DNA of 64,000 bases from positions 248,001-312,000 of the forward strand of contig CAWDMC010000025.1 of assembly GCA_963803295.1 (NCBI GenBank), in the 5' to 3' direction. Below the pieces are notes generated by a model. That model was not told the origin of the DNA and searched no databases. It worked only from the letters and a program-made list of their open reading frames with translations. The stretch comes from CAWDMC01 sp963803295. GTDB lineage: Bacteria; Acidobacteriota; Terriglobia; UBA7540. Both the position numbers and the translations under genes were made by a program. Positions 16,254 through 26,185 of the stretch are shown piece by piece. How positions within the stretch are numbered: position 1 is the stretch's first letter; each line of letters opens with the position of its first letter.

Positions 16254-19200
16254 ATGCCGAACATGCAAATATTCAATCTTGTAAGTTCCGGGAAACGCTG
16301 GGGTCCTTGCCACCTTAGGTGCGCGGTGATCCTGGGGTGTGCCTTAGCTGGCCTAGTGCTTCTGCTCGGCACGCCCGCGGCTTATGGACAGGCCACCATT
16401 AATGCTGCTTTAAGCGGCTCAGTACTGGACGGGTCCGGGGCCGCAATCCCTGAGGCGATGGTAACGCTCTCGGATTCCAGTAAGGGCTTCACTCGAACGC
16501 AAACCACTCAGCCCGACGGGATATATTCGTTCACCCTCATCCCGGCTGGCACCTACACGCTTCGTGTGGAAAAAGAGGGCTTCAAGACCCTTGTAAAAGG
16601 GGGAATTACCCTGATCGTGGGCCAAGCGGGTAATCAGGACGTCGTCTTGCAGATAGGAGACACACGCCAATCGGTAGAAGTGACCGCAGCTGCCCCAATC
16701 GTGAACACTAGCAACGCCACAGTCGGATCGGAAGTAACGCAGCGGGAGACGGTGGAACTCCCCCTCAACTGGCGCAACGTTTTCGGCTTGGTGATGCTTG
16801 ATTCCAGCGTCAACCGGCTGCCGAACAATGAGGCCGGGGCCGGTGGGGAAATCACGGACCAGGGGATTGGTTATTTTGACTTTGGCGGCGGTCGATCGAG
16901 AAACTCGTCCTTTCTCCTCGATGGCCACTGGAATAACACGGGCGACTGGGGCGGGATCATCTATGCGCCAGGCGTGGACGAGACACAGGAATTCAAGATC
17001 GTGACTCATGCGTTTACCGCACAGTATGGCTGGAGCATGGGAAACGTCTTGAATGCCATCACCAAAAGCGGGACATCAAGCTTCCACGGTGATGTTTTCG
17101 AGTTCCTACGCAACGACAACATGGATGCCAACAACTTCTTCGCGAACAAGGCCGGCGATCCCAGGCCCGATTTCAAGCGCAATAACTTCGGAGTATCCGC
17201 AGGGGGGCCCTTGTACATCCCCAAGATTTACGAGCAGAAAGACAAGACGTTTATCTTCGGGTACTACGAGGGTCTGCGCCAGCAGAGTCCTTACACCCAG
17301 ACCGTAACTGTTCCAACTGATGCCATGAAGGCCGGCGACTTTTCAGGGCTGCTGGATACCTCAACTTCGATCGGCACGGACCAACTGGGTCGCCCGATCT
17401 ATAAGGGGGCGATTTACAATCCATTTTCGTCCCGGCCTGACGGCAATGGTGGCTTCATTCGCGACGCTTTTGGGGCGACTGCCGCCAACGGCTGGAAACC
17501 CACCAATATGATTCCTTCCGCCATGTTCGACGGCGTGGCCAAGAACATGCTGCAGTATTGGCCCTCGCCCAGGTTCCCTGGCCTTAGCAACAACTATGTG
17601 GATACGGGAAGCTTGCCAGGGTGGGTCGACAAATACAGCGTGCGCGTCGACCACAACATCAGCGAAAAATCTCGCTTCTTTGCCCGCTGGTCATGGGACC
17701 GGATCTACCAGCAGGGCACCGGCGACATCTTCGGAAAGGACAATCCCGGTGGGCCCGGTAGTGGCAACCCGAACCCCCGCTGGGATATCGGCACCAACTA
17801 TACACACATGTTCAGTCCCACCCTGGTCTTGAGCGTCACCGGGGGATGGAACCGGTGGTTTGAAGGCTTCCGGCCAACTACGGGCAACGGCTTCAAAACG
17901 TCGAGCCTGGGGCTGCCCTCGTTCCTTGATCAAGTACCCTTTTTCCCCTCGATCGGGATCCAGGATGTGTATGGCCTAGGCGCGGGGTATTGGAGCGCCA
18001 CACCCCGGGAACCCAGAACCCTAATGGTAGACGTCACCAAGGTCTTGGGCTCGCACACCTTCACGATGGGTTACCAGAATATCTGGATACAAAATTATGA
18101 GACCTTCATCGATCCGGTCGGTTTCAACTTTGACCGGGGCATGAGCAATGGACCCAATCCACTCAACCCGGTCTCCGGTACCGGCTACGGGTTCGCCTCC
18201 TTCCTGATGGGCGCGGGCGCAGGTTCGGGCACGCCGGGGCAATTCACTGCCGCTGGCGCCGGCGGGCAATTCCCTTTGAATGCCGATTCCGCGTTTATGA
18301 AGAAGTATCGGGGGTTGTATTTCCAAGATGACTGGAAAGTTAACCGCAGGACCACCCTTAACTTAGGGCTGCGTTGGGATATGCAGACGGCGCCCACGGA
18401 TCGCTTCAACCGTATTTGGGCATACAGTCGTCTCGCCCCGAGCCCGCTCACTGGCCTTGTCCCTGACCAGTACTCCGGCCCGGACGGGAAGATCTACCCC
18501 TTGACCCTGCTCGGCAAACTCGACCCCGTTGGGACGTCGTCCGCTCCATTTGGACGTTCCGTCTATAATGCCCCGCTCAACAACTGGGCTCCACGCATAG
18601 GCTTGGCGCACCAGCTTTCGGACAAATTAGTTGCGCGCGGCGGATTCGGCATCTTCTTCACCGAGTCCCACGAAGTGAGCAGCTACCAGGGCTTGTCTCT
18701 ATACGGATTCTCGACGCTGACACCCTGGGTAGCCACTGTGGGTGGGGTCACTCCTTACAACCTGCTCAGTAATCCCTTCCCGAACGGCTACATTCAGCCT
18801 GTGGGAAGGGCTGACGGGGAGCTAACGATGATCGGGAATTCTATCGACACCTTTCCGCCCAACACGCGAAAAACACCGTACGTCTCCCAGTGGACGGGAA
18901 GCTTACAATACCAATTTACCCCGAACGATGTCCTCGATGTCACCTATGTGGGAAACCATGGCACGGGTTTGACGACGGGGAGCATTACCGGAAACCAGCT
19001 CACCCCGGATAAGCTGGCCTTGGGCGACCAATTGCTCCAACCCGTCGCCAACCCATTCTATTCTTACTTCAACCAACATAACATCCAGAGCGGCTGCGGG
19101 CTCGATCAACCCACGGTCCCCTGGCGTCAATTGCTACGGCCTGCCCCACAGTACTGCGGCACCTCATGGAAATACATGCCCGGTGCTTATTCCAACTACC

Positions 19201-19898
19201 ACGGACTCACCGTTAACTACCGGCGTAGTTGGAAAACGGGTATGCACGTCCTGGCCTCTTTCACGTGGTCAGTGTATCGGGACAACTCCACTGGACCCGG
19301 GTTTGGATTTAGCCCAGACCGGGACCGGCTGGCTTATGATTACTCACTTAACTACAATAACATCCCGAAGAGCTTCGTCCTGAGCTACATTTACGAACTG
19401 CCCGTCGGCCGCGGCAAGAGGTGGGGTAACCAACTGAACAGCATCGCAAACGGAATTCTTGGTGGCTGGCAACTCTCAGGTATCACCACGTTCAAGGACG
19501 GATGGCCATTGGCCATTTCGGGCGACGATAACGTGAATAACTTCAATAACTCCAGTCGTCCCAACTGCACAGGTAACCCATCCGTCGCGAACCCAACAAT
19601 CGATAAGTGGTTCAACACCGATGCTTTCTCGGCACCCCCAGCCTATACCTTCGGCAATTGCCCCAGAACCCTTGGCAGCATACGCGCCATGGGTCGTAAC
19701 AATTGGGATATCAACCTGGCGAAGGACTGGAAGTGGCAGGAGAGATTCCGCATCCAGTTCAGGGGTGAGTTCTTTAATGCGTTCAACCACACCTATTTGT
19801 TAGGACCCGACACCTACCTTCAAAGCGCCACGTTCGGCCAAGTCTCCAGTGCCGGAACGCCGCGTGACATTCAACTTGGCTTGAAGGTTTACTGGTAG
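16254..19898 (+). CDS. TonB-dependent receptor, Oar-like, with regulatory-like N-terminal domain
   Basis: Encodes 1,214 residues. The N-terminus has a signal peptide with a long hydrophobic core (AVILGCALAGLVLLLGTPAA, cleaved near YGQ). Residues 50-135 are a carboxypeptidase-regulatory-like beta domain (SGSVLDGSGAAIPEAMVTLS), followed by a plug (about 140-260; DDTR-like QIGDTRQSVEVTAAAP) and a large outer-membrane barrel reaching the C-terminus (PRDIQLGLKVYW, ending in an aromatic residue as outer-membrane proteins do). Family role: uptake of bulky substrates driven by TonB-ExbBD; acidobacteria carry many copies. It lies amid glycosidases, which points to oligosaccharide import, but there is no SusD partner. 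The start at 16254 follows GGAGAGGAGG. A strong terminator follows the gene. Confidence 0.92.
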   Translation: MPNMQIFNLVSSGKRWGPCHLRCAVILGCALAGLVLLLGTPAAYGQATINAALSGSVLDGSGAAIPEAMVTLSDSSKGFTRTQTTQPDGIYSFTLIPAGTYTLRVEKEGFKTLVKGGITLIVGQAGNQDVVLQIGDTRQSVEVTAAAPIVNTSNATVGSEVTQRETVELPLNWRNVFGLVMLDSSVNRLPNNEAGAGGEITDQGIGYFDFGGGRSRNSSFLLDGHWNNTGDWGGIIYAPGVDETQEFKIVTHAFTAQYGWSMGNVLNAITKSGTSSFHGDVFEFLRNDNMDANNFFANKAGDPRPDFKRNNFGVSAGGPLYIPKIYEQKDKTFIFGYYEGLRQQSPYTQTVTVPTDAMKAGDFSGLLDTSTSIGTDQLGRPIYKGAIYNPFSSRPDGNGGFIRDAFGATAANGWKPTNMIPSAMFDGVAKNMLQYWPSPRFPGLSNNYVDTGSLPGWVDKYSVRVDHNISEKSRFFARWSWDRIYQQGTGDIFGKDNPGGPGSGNPNPRWDIGTNYTHMFSPTLVLSVTGGWNRWFEGFRPTTGNGFKTSSLGLPSFLDQVPFFPSIGIQDVYGLGAGYWSATPREPRTLMVDVTKVLGSHTFTMGYQNIWIQNYETFIDPVGFNFDRGMSNGPNPLNPVSGTGYGFASFLMGAGAGSGTPGQFTAAGAGGQFPLNADSAFMKKYRGLYFQDDWKVNRRTTLNLGLRWDMQTAPTDRFNRIWAYSRLAPSPLTGLVPDQYSGPDGKIYPLTLLGKLDPVGTSSAPFGRSVYNAPLNNWAPRIGLAHQLSDKLVARGGFGIFFTESHEVSSYQGLSLYGFSTLTPWVATVGGVTPYNLLSNPFPNGYIQPVGRADGELTMIGNSIDTFPPNTRKTPYVSQWTGSLQYQFTPNDVLDVTYVGNHGTGLTTGSITGNQLTPDKLALGDQLLQPVANPFYSYFNQHNIQSGCGLDQPTVPWRQLLRPAPQYCGTSWKYMPGAYSNYHGLTVNYRRSWKTGMHVLASFTWSVYRDNSTGPGFGFSPDRDRLAYDYSLNYNNIPKSFVLSYIYELPVGRGKRWGNQLNSIANGILGGWQLSGITTFKDGWPLAISGDDNVNNFNNSSRPNCTGNPSVANPTIDKWFNTDAFSAPPAYTFGNCPRTLGSIRAMGRNNWDINLAKDWKWQERFRIQFRGEFFNAFNHTYLLGPDTYLQSATFGQVSSAGTPRDIQLGLKVYW

Positions 19899-19928
19899 TC
19901 TTTCGTTTGTATGAAGCTGAAGTCATCG

Positions 19929-19975
19929 AGCAGCCTGGGCGGTTTTGGGAATGACCGCCAAGGCTGCTTTTTTTT
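19929..19975 (+). terminator. Rho-independent terminator after the TonB receptor
   Basis: A 15-base stem (AGCAGCCTGGGCGGT with ACCGCCAAGGCTGCT, one mismatch) with a 10-base loop is followed by eight T residues at 19968-19975. Confidence 0.93.
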
Positions 19976-20128
19976 GGGGAAACGGATTTCGCCCCGACCG
20001 GAGCGGTGGTATTGTTTGGCTGCATCATGCTCTTAACTCTCTTCCTTAGGGTCATCGCCACCCGCGCCCAAGCCTTGGCAAGGAATCGCCGCGCGGCTCC
20101 GGCCGTGTGTGCAGATAAAACCGACACC

Positions 20129-22135
20129 ATGCGGAGAGTTTACAGCGGGCCATTTCGGTCATTGCTTTTTCTGGCCCTTTCGTTGAGCGCGTTCACGACA
20201 TCCCGAGCTCAGGAGCGCCGCCCAAAGCCGGAGGCAGCGGCGCCCAATCAAGCAGACGTCGACGTTCTTGCAAAGAGTGCTGAACACGATTTGATGAACA
20301 AGGACTACAGTGCCGCTGCTCAGAAATATGAACGGCTGGCACAATTACAACCGCAATCGGCGAACATCTATAATAATCTGGGATTGGCCTACCGTATGGG
20401 CGGACGCCGGGACGATGCGATCAAGGCCTTTGAAAAAGCACTGGCCCTGAATCCCGATCTCGCTTCAGCCAATCTTTTGGCGGGCATCTCGTATATCGAG
20501 CTGAATCAGCCTGCTCGGGCCATTGTACCGTTGGAAAGAGCTCTCGACCGCGATCCTTCTAATCGCGACGCCCTCCTCGCCCTCGCCAGCGCCTACTTCG
20601 GCCTGAACCAATTCGATCGCGCGGTTGCGGTGTACGAGCGGGAGGTCAAGCTCCGACGGAACGACGCCGACGCCTGGTATGCGATGGGCCTGTGCTTCGA
20701 GCATCTTGCCGAGGCCAGCACCCGGCGTCTCTCGGAAACCGCCCCGGAGTCCTCCTACACGCACAAGATCATTGGTGAATACCTCATCGAGCAGGATGCC
20801 GGTGTCGAGGCAGAGGAAGCCTTTCGGCGAGCCATCTCCAGCGCCGCGAGCCGCGACGATGATAGTCTGCACGCCGGCCTGGGATTCGCTCACCTTCGTC
20901 TTGGCGAATTCAACAAGGCACAGGACGAATTTCGAGCCGAACTCGACCTGCACTCCGGAAATCTCGATGGGAAACTGGGCTTGGCTGCGCTCGGCCTGCA
21001 ACAAAAGGAGTGGTCGAACGCGGGGCGATATCTATGCGAGATCTACACGGCTGATCAAGGTTACTTCGAGAGCCGCCTCGACTTCCTGATATCCCTTCTT
21101 CCCGATTCTGCCCTCGCCCAGGCGTTGGATGCGGGGGGAGTCTCTCCGCCTGGATCGCGTTGCGATGCCATGCGGGGTCTGCTTCAGAGCGAAGCGACTT
21201 CCACCAAGCCCGTTCTGGCGAATACGGAGGCGTTTGCCGCTGCTGATTCGAAGGCTCGCCGAGCGGACGCGCCGAGCGGGGTAAACAGAGCGGGCGCGCG
21301 TCGCGCCGCTGAGTCAGGCAGATTTGGCGAGTGTGCCAGGCTGCTACAACAGATGTCGCCCCTTAGTGCTGACGACCGGTTGTTGCTGGCTCGCTGCAAC
21401 TGCCTCACCGGCCGATTCCTCCTGGCCTTCGAAACCGCGCAGACCGTCACCAAGGCCGAGCCGAAGAATCCGGCAGCGCTTTACTGGCAGGCTGAGGCCG
21501 CAAGGCGCCTGGCCCAAGCCGCTCTCCAGCGCGCCATGGTCATGAGTCCCGACTCCTGGCAGGGGCATCTGCTGCTCGGCGATTTGTATCGGCAGCGCAA
21601 GCAATACGAGGTGGCGATATCCCACTACCAGGCAGCTGCCCGCTTGAAAGCTGACAGCCCCGGACCTTTTCTGGGACTGGCCACGATCTACTGGCAGACG
21701 GGCCAGTACGCCCAGGCCGAGGTGGCGCTCAAAGCTGCGCTGCATACGGCTCCTGATAATGCGCTCGCCAACTTCGAGCTCGGTGACGTCTACGTTCGCC
21801 AACGCCGTTTTGAGGAAGCGCTACCCTATCTGCAAAAGCACATTGCTCAAGCAGGCAATCTTCTGGCTGCACACGGCGACCTGGGAAAGGCCCTCGCCGC
21901 CCTGGGAAGAAACCAGGAAGCCATCACGGAACTACTCAAGGCACTACCTACAGACCGGCTCGGAGAGATTCACTATCAGCTTTCACAGCTTTACAAGAAA
22001 GAAGGGCAGCCGGATCTCGCGCGCCAAGCCCTGGCCGAGTCGGAGGATCTACGAAACCGTGAGCATGAAACTCAGGGTCGCCACCTGGAGCGAGCAGTAG
22101 ACGCCCGCCAGGATGCCACTGCTCCAAAACCCTGA
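20129..22135 (+). CDS. Secreted TPR-repeat protein
   Basis: Encodes 668 residues from the ATG at 20129, chosen because it opens a Sec signal peptide (FRSLLFLALSLSAFTTSRAQ); longer in-frame starts put about 40 charged residues before it. At least ten TPR units follow, clearest at SANIYNNLGLAYRMGGRRDD, DALLALASAYFGLNQFDRA, GPFLGLATIYWQTGQYAQAE and NALANFELGDVYVRQRRFEE. A Ser/Ala-rich middle (about residues 370-430) breaks the repeats into two blocks. TPR proteins act as binding scaffolds. Its place after the receptor and before the GH28 gene suggests a periplasmic role in the carbohydrate locus, though it is separated from the receptor by a terminator and so is transcribed separately. Confidence 0.82.
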   Translation: MRRVYSGPFRSLLFLALSLSAFTTSRAQERRPKPEAAAPNQADVDVLAKSAEHDLMNKDYSAAAQKYERLAQLQPQSANIYNNLGLAYRMGGRRDDAIKAFEKALALNPDLASANLLAGISYIELNQPARAIVPLERALDRDPSNRDALLALASAYFGLNQFDRAVAVYEREVKLRRNDADAWYAMGLCFEHLAEASTRRLSETAPESSYTHKIIGEYLIEQDAGVEAEEAFRRAISSAASRDDDSLHAGLGFAHLRLGEFNKAQDEFRAELDLHSGNLDGKLGLAALGLQQKEWSNAGRYLCEIYTADQGYFESRLDFLISLLPDSALAQALDAGGVSPPGSRCDAMRGLLQSEATSTKPVLANTEAFAAADSKARRADAPSGVNRAGARRAAESGRFGECARLLQQMSPLSADDRLLLARCNCLTGRFLLAFETAQTVTKAEPKNPAALYWQAEAARRLAQAALQRAMVMSPDSWQGHLLLGDLYRQRKQYEVAISHYQAAARLKADSPGPFLGLATIYWQTGQYAQAEVALKAALHTAPDNALANFELGDVYVRQRRFEEALPYLQKHIAQAGNLLAAHGDLGKALAALGRNQEAITELLKALPTDRLGEIHYQLSQLYKKEGQPDLARQALAESEDLRNREHETQGRHLERAVDARQDATAPKP

Positions 22136-22279
22136 TCGCGATTAGCTCCCATCACAAAATTGCTTGGCGATTACACAATCTAGCTAGTGCCAACGACTTT
22201 TGCAGGACCTGGCCACGCCACTTCGATGTGGCACTGGCTTCCAGCCCGTGGACGGCGAAATTTCGAAAGAAGGCGCAAA

Positions 22280-23953
22280 GTGAAGCGAAGAGATCTCCTG
22301 GTAAGTGCCGGCCCGGCTCTAGCGGCAGGGTTTGCATCGAAGGCGGCTCCGCTTGATCGGACGCGAGACAAGATTGGATTACGGCTGTTCGACGTGCAGG
22401 AATTCGGCGCAGCCGGCGACGGCAAGGCGCTCGACTCGCCCGCCGTCAACCGTGCCATCAACGCCTGCCATTCGACGGGTGGAGGGGTCGCGTACGTTCC
22501 GCCTGGAGTATACCGCTGTGGCACGGTGATCCTGCAGAGCAACGTGACCCTCTACCTGGAGGCTGGGGCCACGATACTCGGCAGCACGGATATTTCGGAT
22601 TACGCTCCTCAACCCGGGCCGCAGCCGGAGGCTGACAACAACGAGCGGCACCTGATCTTCGCTCGCGACGCCGAGAATGTCGGCTTGGCAGGACCGGGGC
22701 GCATTGACGGGCAGGGACCCGCTTTCTGGGTTCCGAGCGGTCGCGCAGCCGTGCCTCCCGATGAGAATTGGCGGGATGTCGCCATCTACGATTGGAAGCC
22801 ACTCGAACGTCCTTCGCCGATGGTGGAGTTCGTTGAGTGCCGCCATCTGCGCATCGAAGACGTTCGCATCGAGAACGCCCCAGGCTGGACTCTAAGGCCG
22901 GTAAACTGCGAAAACGTCACCATTCGTGGTATCTCCATCCGCAACCCCGTGTTCGGTCCGAATGCGGATGGCATCGACATCACCGGCTGCCGCAATCTCT
23001 TCATCTCCGACTGCTCGCTCGATACGGCTGACGATGCGATCTGCCTTAAAAGTGAGGGCGCTTATGGGTCGGAACCGCGCCTCACCAAGAACATTGTGAT
23101 TACCAATTGCGTTCTCACCTGCTGCTGCAACGGGCTGAAGTTCGGTACCGCCAGTTGGGGCGGATTTGAAAATGTCACCTTTTCGAACAGCGTTATTTAC
23201 AACGAAGCCGTCGATCTCAAGGCGCGGGTTATTTCGGGTGTTGCGCTCGAAGTGGTGGATGGCGGCTGGATGGATGGGGTGGTCATCTCAAACATACGGA
23301 TGCAGCGGGTGCGCACCCCCATCTTCATTCGTCGCGGGAAGCGGAATACACGGCGGGACGGAGCGCCGGGGTTCCTGCGAGGCATCATGATCGAAAACGT
23401 GTACGCCAGCGGATCCATTCTTACCAGTTCCATTACCGGCGTGCCTGGTTCGGATGTCGAAGACGTAACGCTCTCGAATATTCGCATTGAAAGCGAGGAA
23501 GCAGGCAAGCAAGAGTGGGTGGGCCGCGAGATACCCGAGGTCCCCTCGGCCTACCCGGAGGCGCGCATGTTTGGCCGGTTGCCTTCCTTCGGCTTATACT
23601 GCCGGCACGTTTCGGGGCTTCGTCTTCGCGATCTTGTAATCGGAGGTGCAGCTGAGGAAATGCGCCCGGCGCTCGTCTGCGACGATGTGAGAAATCTCGA
23701 CATCAGCGGCTTGAGAACAACCGCCACTTCGAGCTCGCAGCCTGTCGTCAAGCTGATTCAGACGAGCGGAGCCTGGCTTCGGAATTGTGCGGCTCCGGAG
23801 GGCAGCGCACTCTTTCTTGAGGCACAGGGCGATCGTACGGGAGGGGTCCTGTTGACAGGCTGCGATTTGAGGGGTGCAAAGAAGGCCGTCGAGTTGGGCC
23901 CGGGCGTGCCACCAGAGGCGGTCTCATTCTCAGGAGATGAGATACGGCCTTGA
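22280..23953 (+). CDS. GH28 polygalacturonase-like pectin hydrolase
   Basis: Encodes 557 residues from GTG at 22280, preceded by AGAAGG at a good distance. The N-terminus is Tat-like (KRRDLLVSAGPALAAGFA). The fold is a right-handed beta-helix: FDVQEFGAAGDGKALDSPAV is the usual pectate-lyase/GH28 opening, followed by GGGVAYVPPGVY. The GH28 active-site run is present in order: NADGID (about residue 229) and DTADDAICLKS (about 249), with CNGLKFGT where classical enzymes have G-H-G. Family role: hydrolysis of galacturonan or related rhamnogalacturonan chains in pectin. Together with the nearby GH172 and six-hairpin genes it suggests plant cell-wall polysaccharide as the target of this locus, which is an inference. 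Confidence 0.87.
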   Translation: MKRRDLLVSAGPALAAGFASKAAPLDRTRDKIGLRLFDVQEFGAAGDGKALDSPAVNRAINACHSTGGGVAYVPPGVYRCGTVILQSNVTLYLEAGATILGSTDISDYAPQPGPQPEADNNERHLIFARDAENVGLAGPGRIDGQGPAFWVPSGRAAVPPDENWRDVAIYDWKPLERPSPMVEFVECRHLRIEDVRIENAPGWTLRPVNCENVTIRGISIRNPVFGPNADGIDITGCRNLFISDCSLDTADDAICLKSEGAYGSEPRLTKNIVITNCVLTCCCNGLKFGTASWGGFENVTFSNSVIYNEAVDLKARVISGVALEVVDGGWMDGVVISNIRMQRVRTPIFIRRGKRNTRRDGAPGFLRGIMIENVYASGSILTSSITGVPGSDVEDVTLSNIRIESEEAGKQEWVGREIPEVPSAYPEARMFGRLPSFGLYCRHVSGLRLRDLVIGGAAEEMRPALVCDDVRNLDISGLRTTATSSSQPVVKLIQTSGAWLRNCAAPEGSALFLEAQGDRTGGVLLTGCDLRGAKKAVELGPGVPPEAVSFSGDEIRP

Positions 23954-24183
23954 CATCGGCGCGAGTAGCACTTAAATGCCGTCGTTGGGCCATCTAGGGC
24001 TATGGGTTTTCTAGCTCTACGGCGGATGTCCACTGGGGACAGGCCTGATGCGGACACCTGACTTGTTTCGCCGCCGCCTTGGCGATGCACTTCTTGAGGG
24101 AGGTAGTTGTCGCAGACAGAGCGAGCTCCCTTGCGACACCGGAGGAAGGCAAACCGCGCCTATTGCGCAATGCCGCTTCAGCT

Positions 24184-24837
24184 CTAGTGGGCTGAAAGGT
24201 TGACGAAAACCCTCGCGTACTGGTGTTCTAATAGGGCGTCCCTGCCCACGAGGTGGGGCCGCGAAGGAAACGCCGCAATCCGCACCCGGTAATAGCGAAA
24301 GTCGATGTAGTCCATCCGATCCCAATCGAAGAAGTCGACGAAGTGGAGTTCAGCATCAGTCGAACTGATTTCTTTGACCGGATCATCCCAGTAGTGGTTC
24401 GCGTCTCCTTCCCGTGGCCGCTCAATCATGATCGGGACTGGGCCCGGGTCCGAGGGCACTACACGATAACTATGATCTGGTGACACGCTGTTCAGATCGC
24501 AACAATGACCTCTCTCCACCCGCGCCACGACAAGCGCTTTGAACAATAGCCTCGTTATCTGCTCGAATTGGTCGCGCGAGTCCCAATCCCGTAAATCCGG
24601 CTCAGACCAGAACCCCATGTTCCAGATCGATCGAGCCAGAATCCTGTAGTGATCAAATAGATTTGTTATTTCACGCATACTCGAGCTTAGATTCAGAATA
24701 ACGCTGGAGTCCCGAATATCGCTTTGTGAAAAATGCGCAGGTCCGCGGATTCCGATTGTACTCGATCCCACGTCCTGTGAGTTCCCCTGTGGATCCAGGT
24801 GCGTTACAGCTAAGCTAGCCAGACCTCTGACGCGCAC
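24184..24837 (-). CDS. Hypothetical protein
   Basis: Encodes up to 217 residues from GTG at 24837; ATG at 24678 (MREITNLFDHYRIL) is an alternative giving 164 residues. I do not recognise it. There is no signal peptide or membrane segment. The composition is soluble and rich in Asp, Arg and aromatic residues (SIWNMGFWSEPDLRDWDSRD, FFDWDRMDYIDFRYYRVRI), and the C-terminal half repeats charged/aromatic pairs. Base composition is more AT-rich than neighbouring genes, which may indicate later acquisition. It stands alone between the GH28 gene and the MFS gene. The smooth protein-like composition over 200 codons is the reason to accept it. Confidence 0.55.
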   Translation of the reverse strand: MRVRGLASLAVTHLDPQGNSQDVGSSTIGIRGPAHFSQSDIRDSSVILNLSSSMREITNLFDHYRILARSIWNMGFWSEPDLRDWDSRDQFEQITRLLFKALVVARVERGHCCDLNSVSPDHSYRVVPSDPGPVPIMIERPREGDANHYWDDPVKEISSTDAELHFVDFFDWDRMDYIDFRYYRVRIAAFPSRPHLVGRDALLEHQYARVFVNLSAH

Positions 24838-24914
24838 GAGGCATGGCTAACGCGGGAGGCGCATATATCCCGCCGTTGGCACGTGTGCGATCTCAGAAGC
24901 ACACGAGGAACGCC

Positions 24915-26126
24915 CTATTCCGGGCGGACGCGGACCAGCATAAGAATAAAGCCGGCGAGGGAAGCTGCCGCCAGGGTGATCATCAACCTGAGCGGAGCGT
25001 GCGCGAGGGCGCCGGCAACCGGTCCTCCCGCCGCGCTACCGAGGAAGTTCATGGTGTTGTAGGCGCCGAGGGCGGTACCGTAGGCGGACCTCGGCGACCG
25101 GCGGCTCACCTCGCTGGGGAGTACGGGCTCCAAACCACCAAAGCCGACGAAGAAGAGGGCTCCGGGTATGAGCACGGCAATCAGATGGCCGGGATTCATG
25201 CCCACCAAGCCGGGTCGAAAGAGCAACAGAGAACTGGCGGCCATCAGCAGAAAAGAAAAGGCCGCGAAAGGCCGCGCCTGGCCCCGGTCCGCCGCCCGCG
25301 AGATGCCGAACATGGCGAAAGCATTGGCGACCAGCATGGGCAGCAGGATCAGGTAATACTGGCGCGGTTTCAGATGAAGCTGTGAGGTGGCGAGCAAAGG
25401 AAAGGTCAGGAAGAAAGCGGAAAGGAAGAAGTTAAGCAGAAAGCCGCCGCCGTTAATGGCAAGGAGCGCTTTCGAGCGCAAGACCTGGCCCAGGGGCGCA
25501 CGCTCTTCGGCGTGGACAGGACCCTCGGGTAGGTAGCGCAACACCAGGCCGTCGGTAAGTAGTCCCAAGGCTCCGGTGAGCCAGAACAGCACCTCAAAGC
25601 GGTTGCCGAATATCCCGGCGAGCCAGGGCCCGGCCATGACGCCCACCACAAACGAGGCTCCAATCGGAATCCCCAGGGCGGCCATGGCCACGGAGCGCCG
25701 CTCCGGTTCGATGTGGTCGGCGAGGGCGGCAAAGGCGGTGGAAACGATGGCTCCGCAACCCTGGATCAGGCGTCCGCCAATCAGCACCCAGATCTGCCAC
25801 GAATGCGGGAACCAGGAAGGCATGGCGCAGAGGAACGATCCGGCGCTGAAAACGGTCATTCCCAGCATCAGGACTTTGCGCCGGCCAATGCGGTCAGAGA
25901 GCCGGCCCAGGGGTACCTGGAAGATGGCCATGGTCAGGGGGTACGCGCCGAAGGCGAATCCCACCAGGACCAGCGAGGGGGTGAACTGCAGTCCGTATAG
26001 CGTGAAGACCGGCAATACCAGGAATATGCCGAGCATCCGCAGTCCGACCAGGCTGCCGAGCGCGAATAAGATCTTTCGCTGGGTGGTGGTAAAGGGAATT
26101 CGGGATCGTGGGACGGCAGTTGACAT
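24915..26126 (-). CDS. Major facilitator superfamily transporter
   Basis: Encodes 403 residues with about 12 hydrophobic segments. The first loop carries GRLSDRIGRRKVLMLG, the standard MFS motif between helices 2 and 3; RLIQGCGAIVSTAFAALADH marks helix 4 and the proton-motive motif region. A central basic/acidic loop (LPEGPVHAEERAPLG) divides the two six-helix halves. Such proteins usually export drugs or metabolites by proton antiport; the substrate here is unknown. The gene lies 59 bases downstream of the MqnD-like gene on the same strand, so they may share a transcript. Confidence 0.9.
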   Translation of the reverse strand: MSTAVPRSRIPFTTTQRKILFALGSLVGLRMLGIFLVLPVFTLYGLQFTPSLVLVGFAFGAYPLTMAIFQVPLGRLSDRIGRRKVLMLGMTVFSAGSFLCAMPSWFPHSWQIWVLIGGRLIQGCGAIVSTAFAALADHIEPERRSVAMAALGIPIGASFVVGVMAGPWLAGIFGNRFEVLFWLTGALGLLTDGLVLRYLPEGPVHAEERAPLGQVLRSKALLAINGGGFLLNFFLSAFFLTFPLLATSQLHLKPRQYYLILLPMLVANAFAMFGISRAADRGQARPFAAFSFLLMAASSLLLFRPGLVGMNPGHLIAVLIPGALFFVGFGGLEPVLPSEVSRRSPRSAYGTALGAYNTMNFLGSAAGGPVAGALAHAPLRLMITLAAASLAGFILMLVRVRPE

Positions 26127-26185
26127 GGGGCAAGCGAGAGGATCGAGGACGAGTGGATGGCTCCCTTGCTTAGGCTATTAAGGGC

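Noticed and set aside
24843..25385. A 180-codon plus-strand frame overlapping the MFS gene
   Set aside because: Charged, low-complexity translation antisense to membrane helices; a shadow frame.
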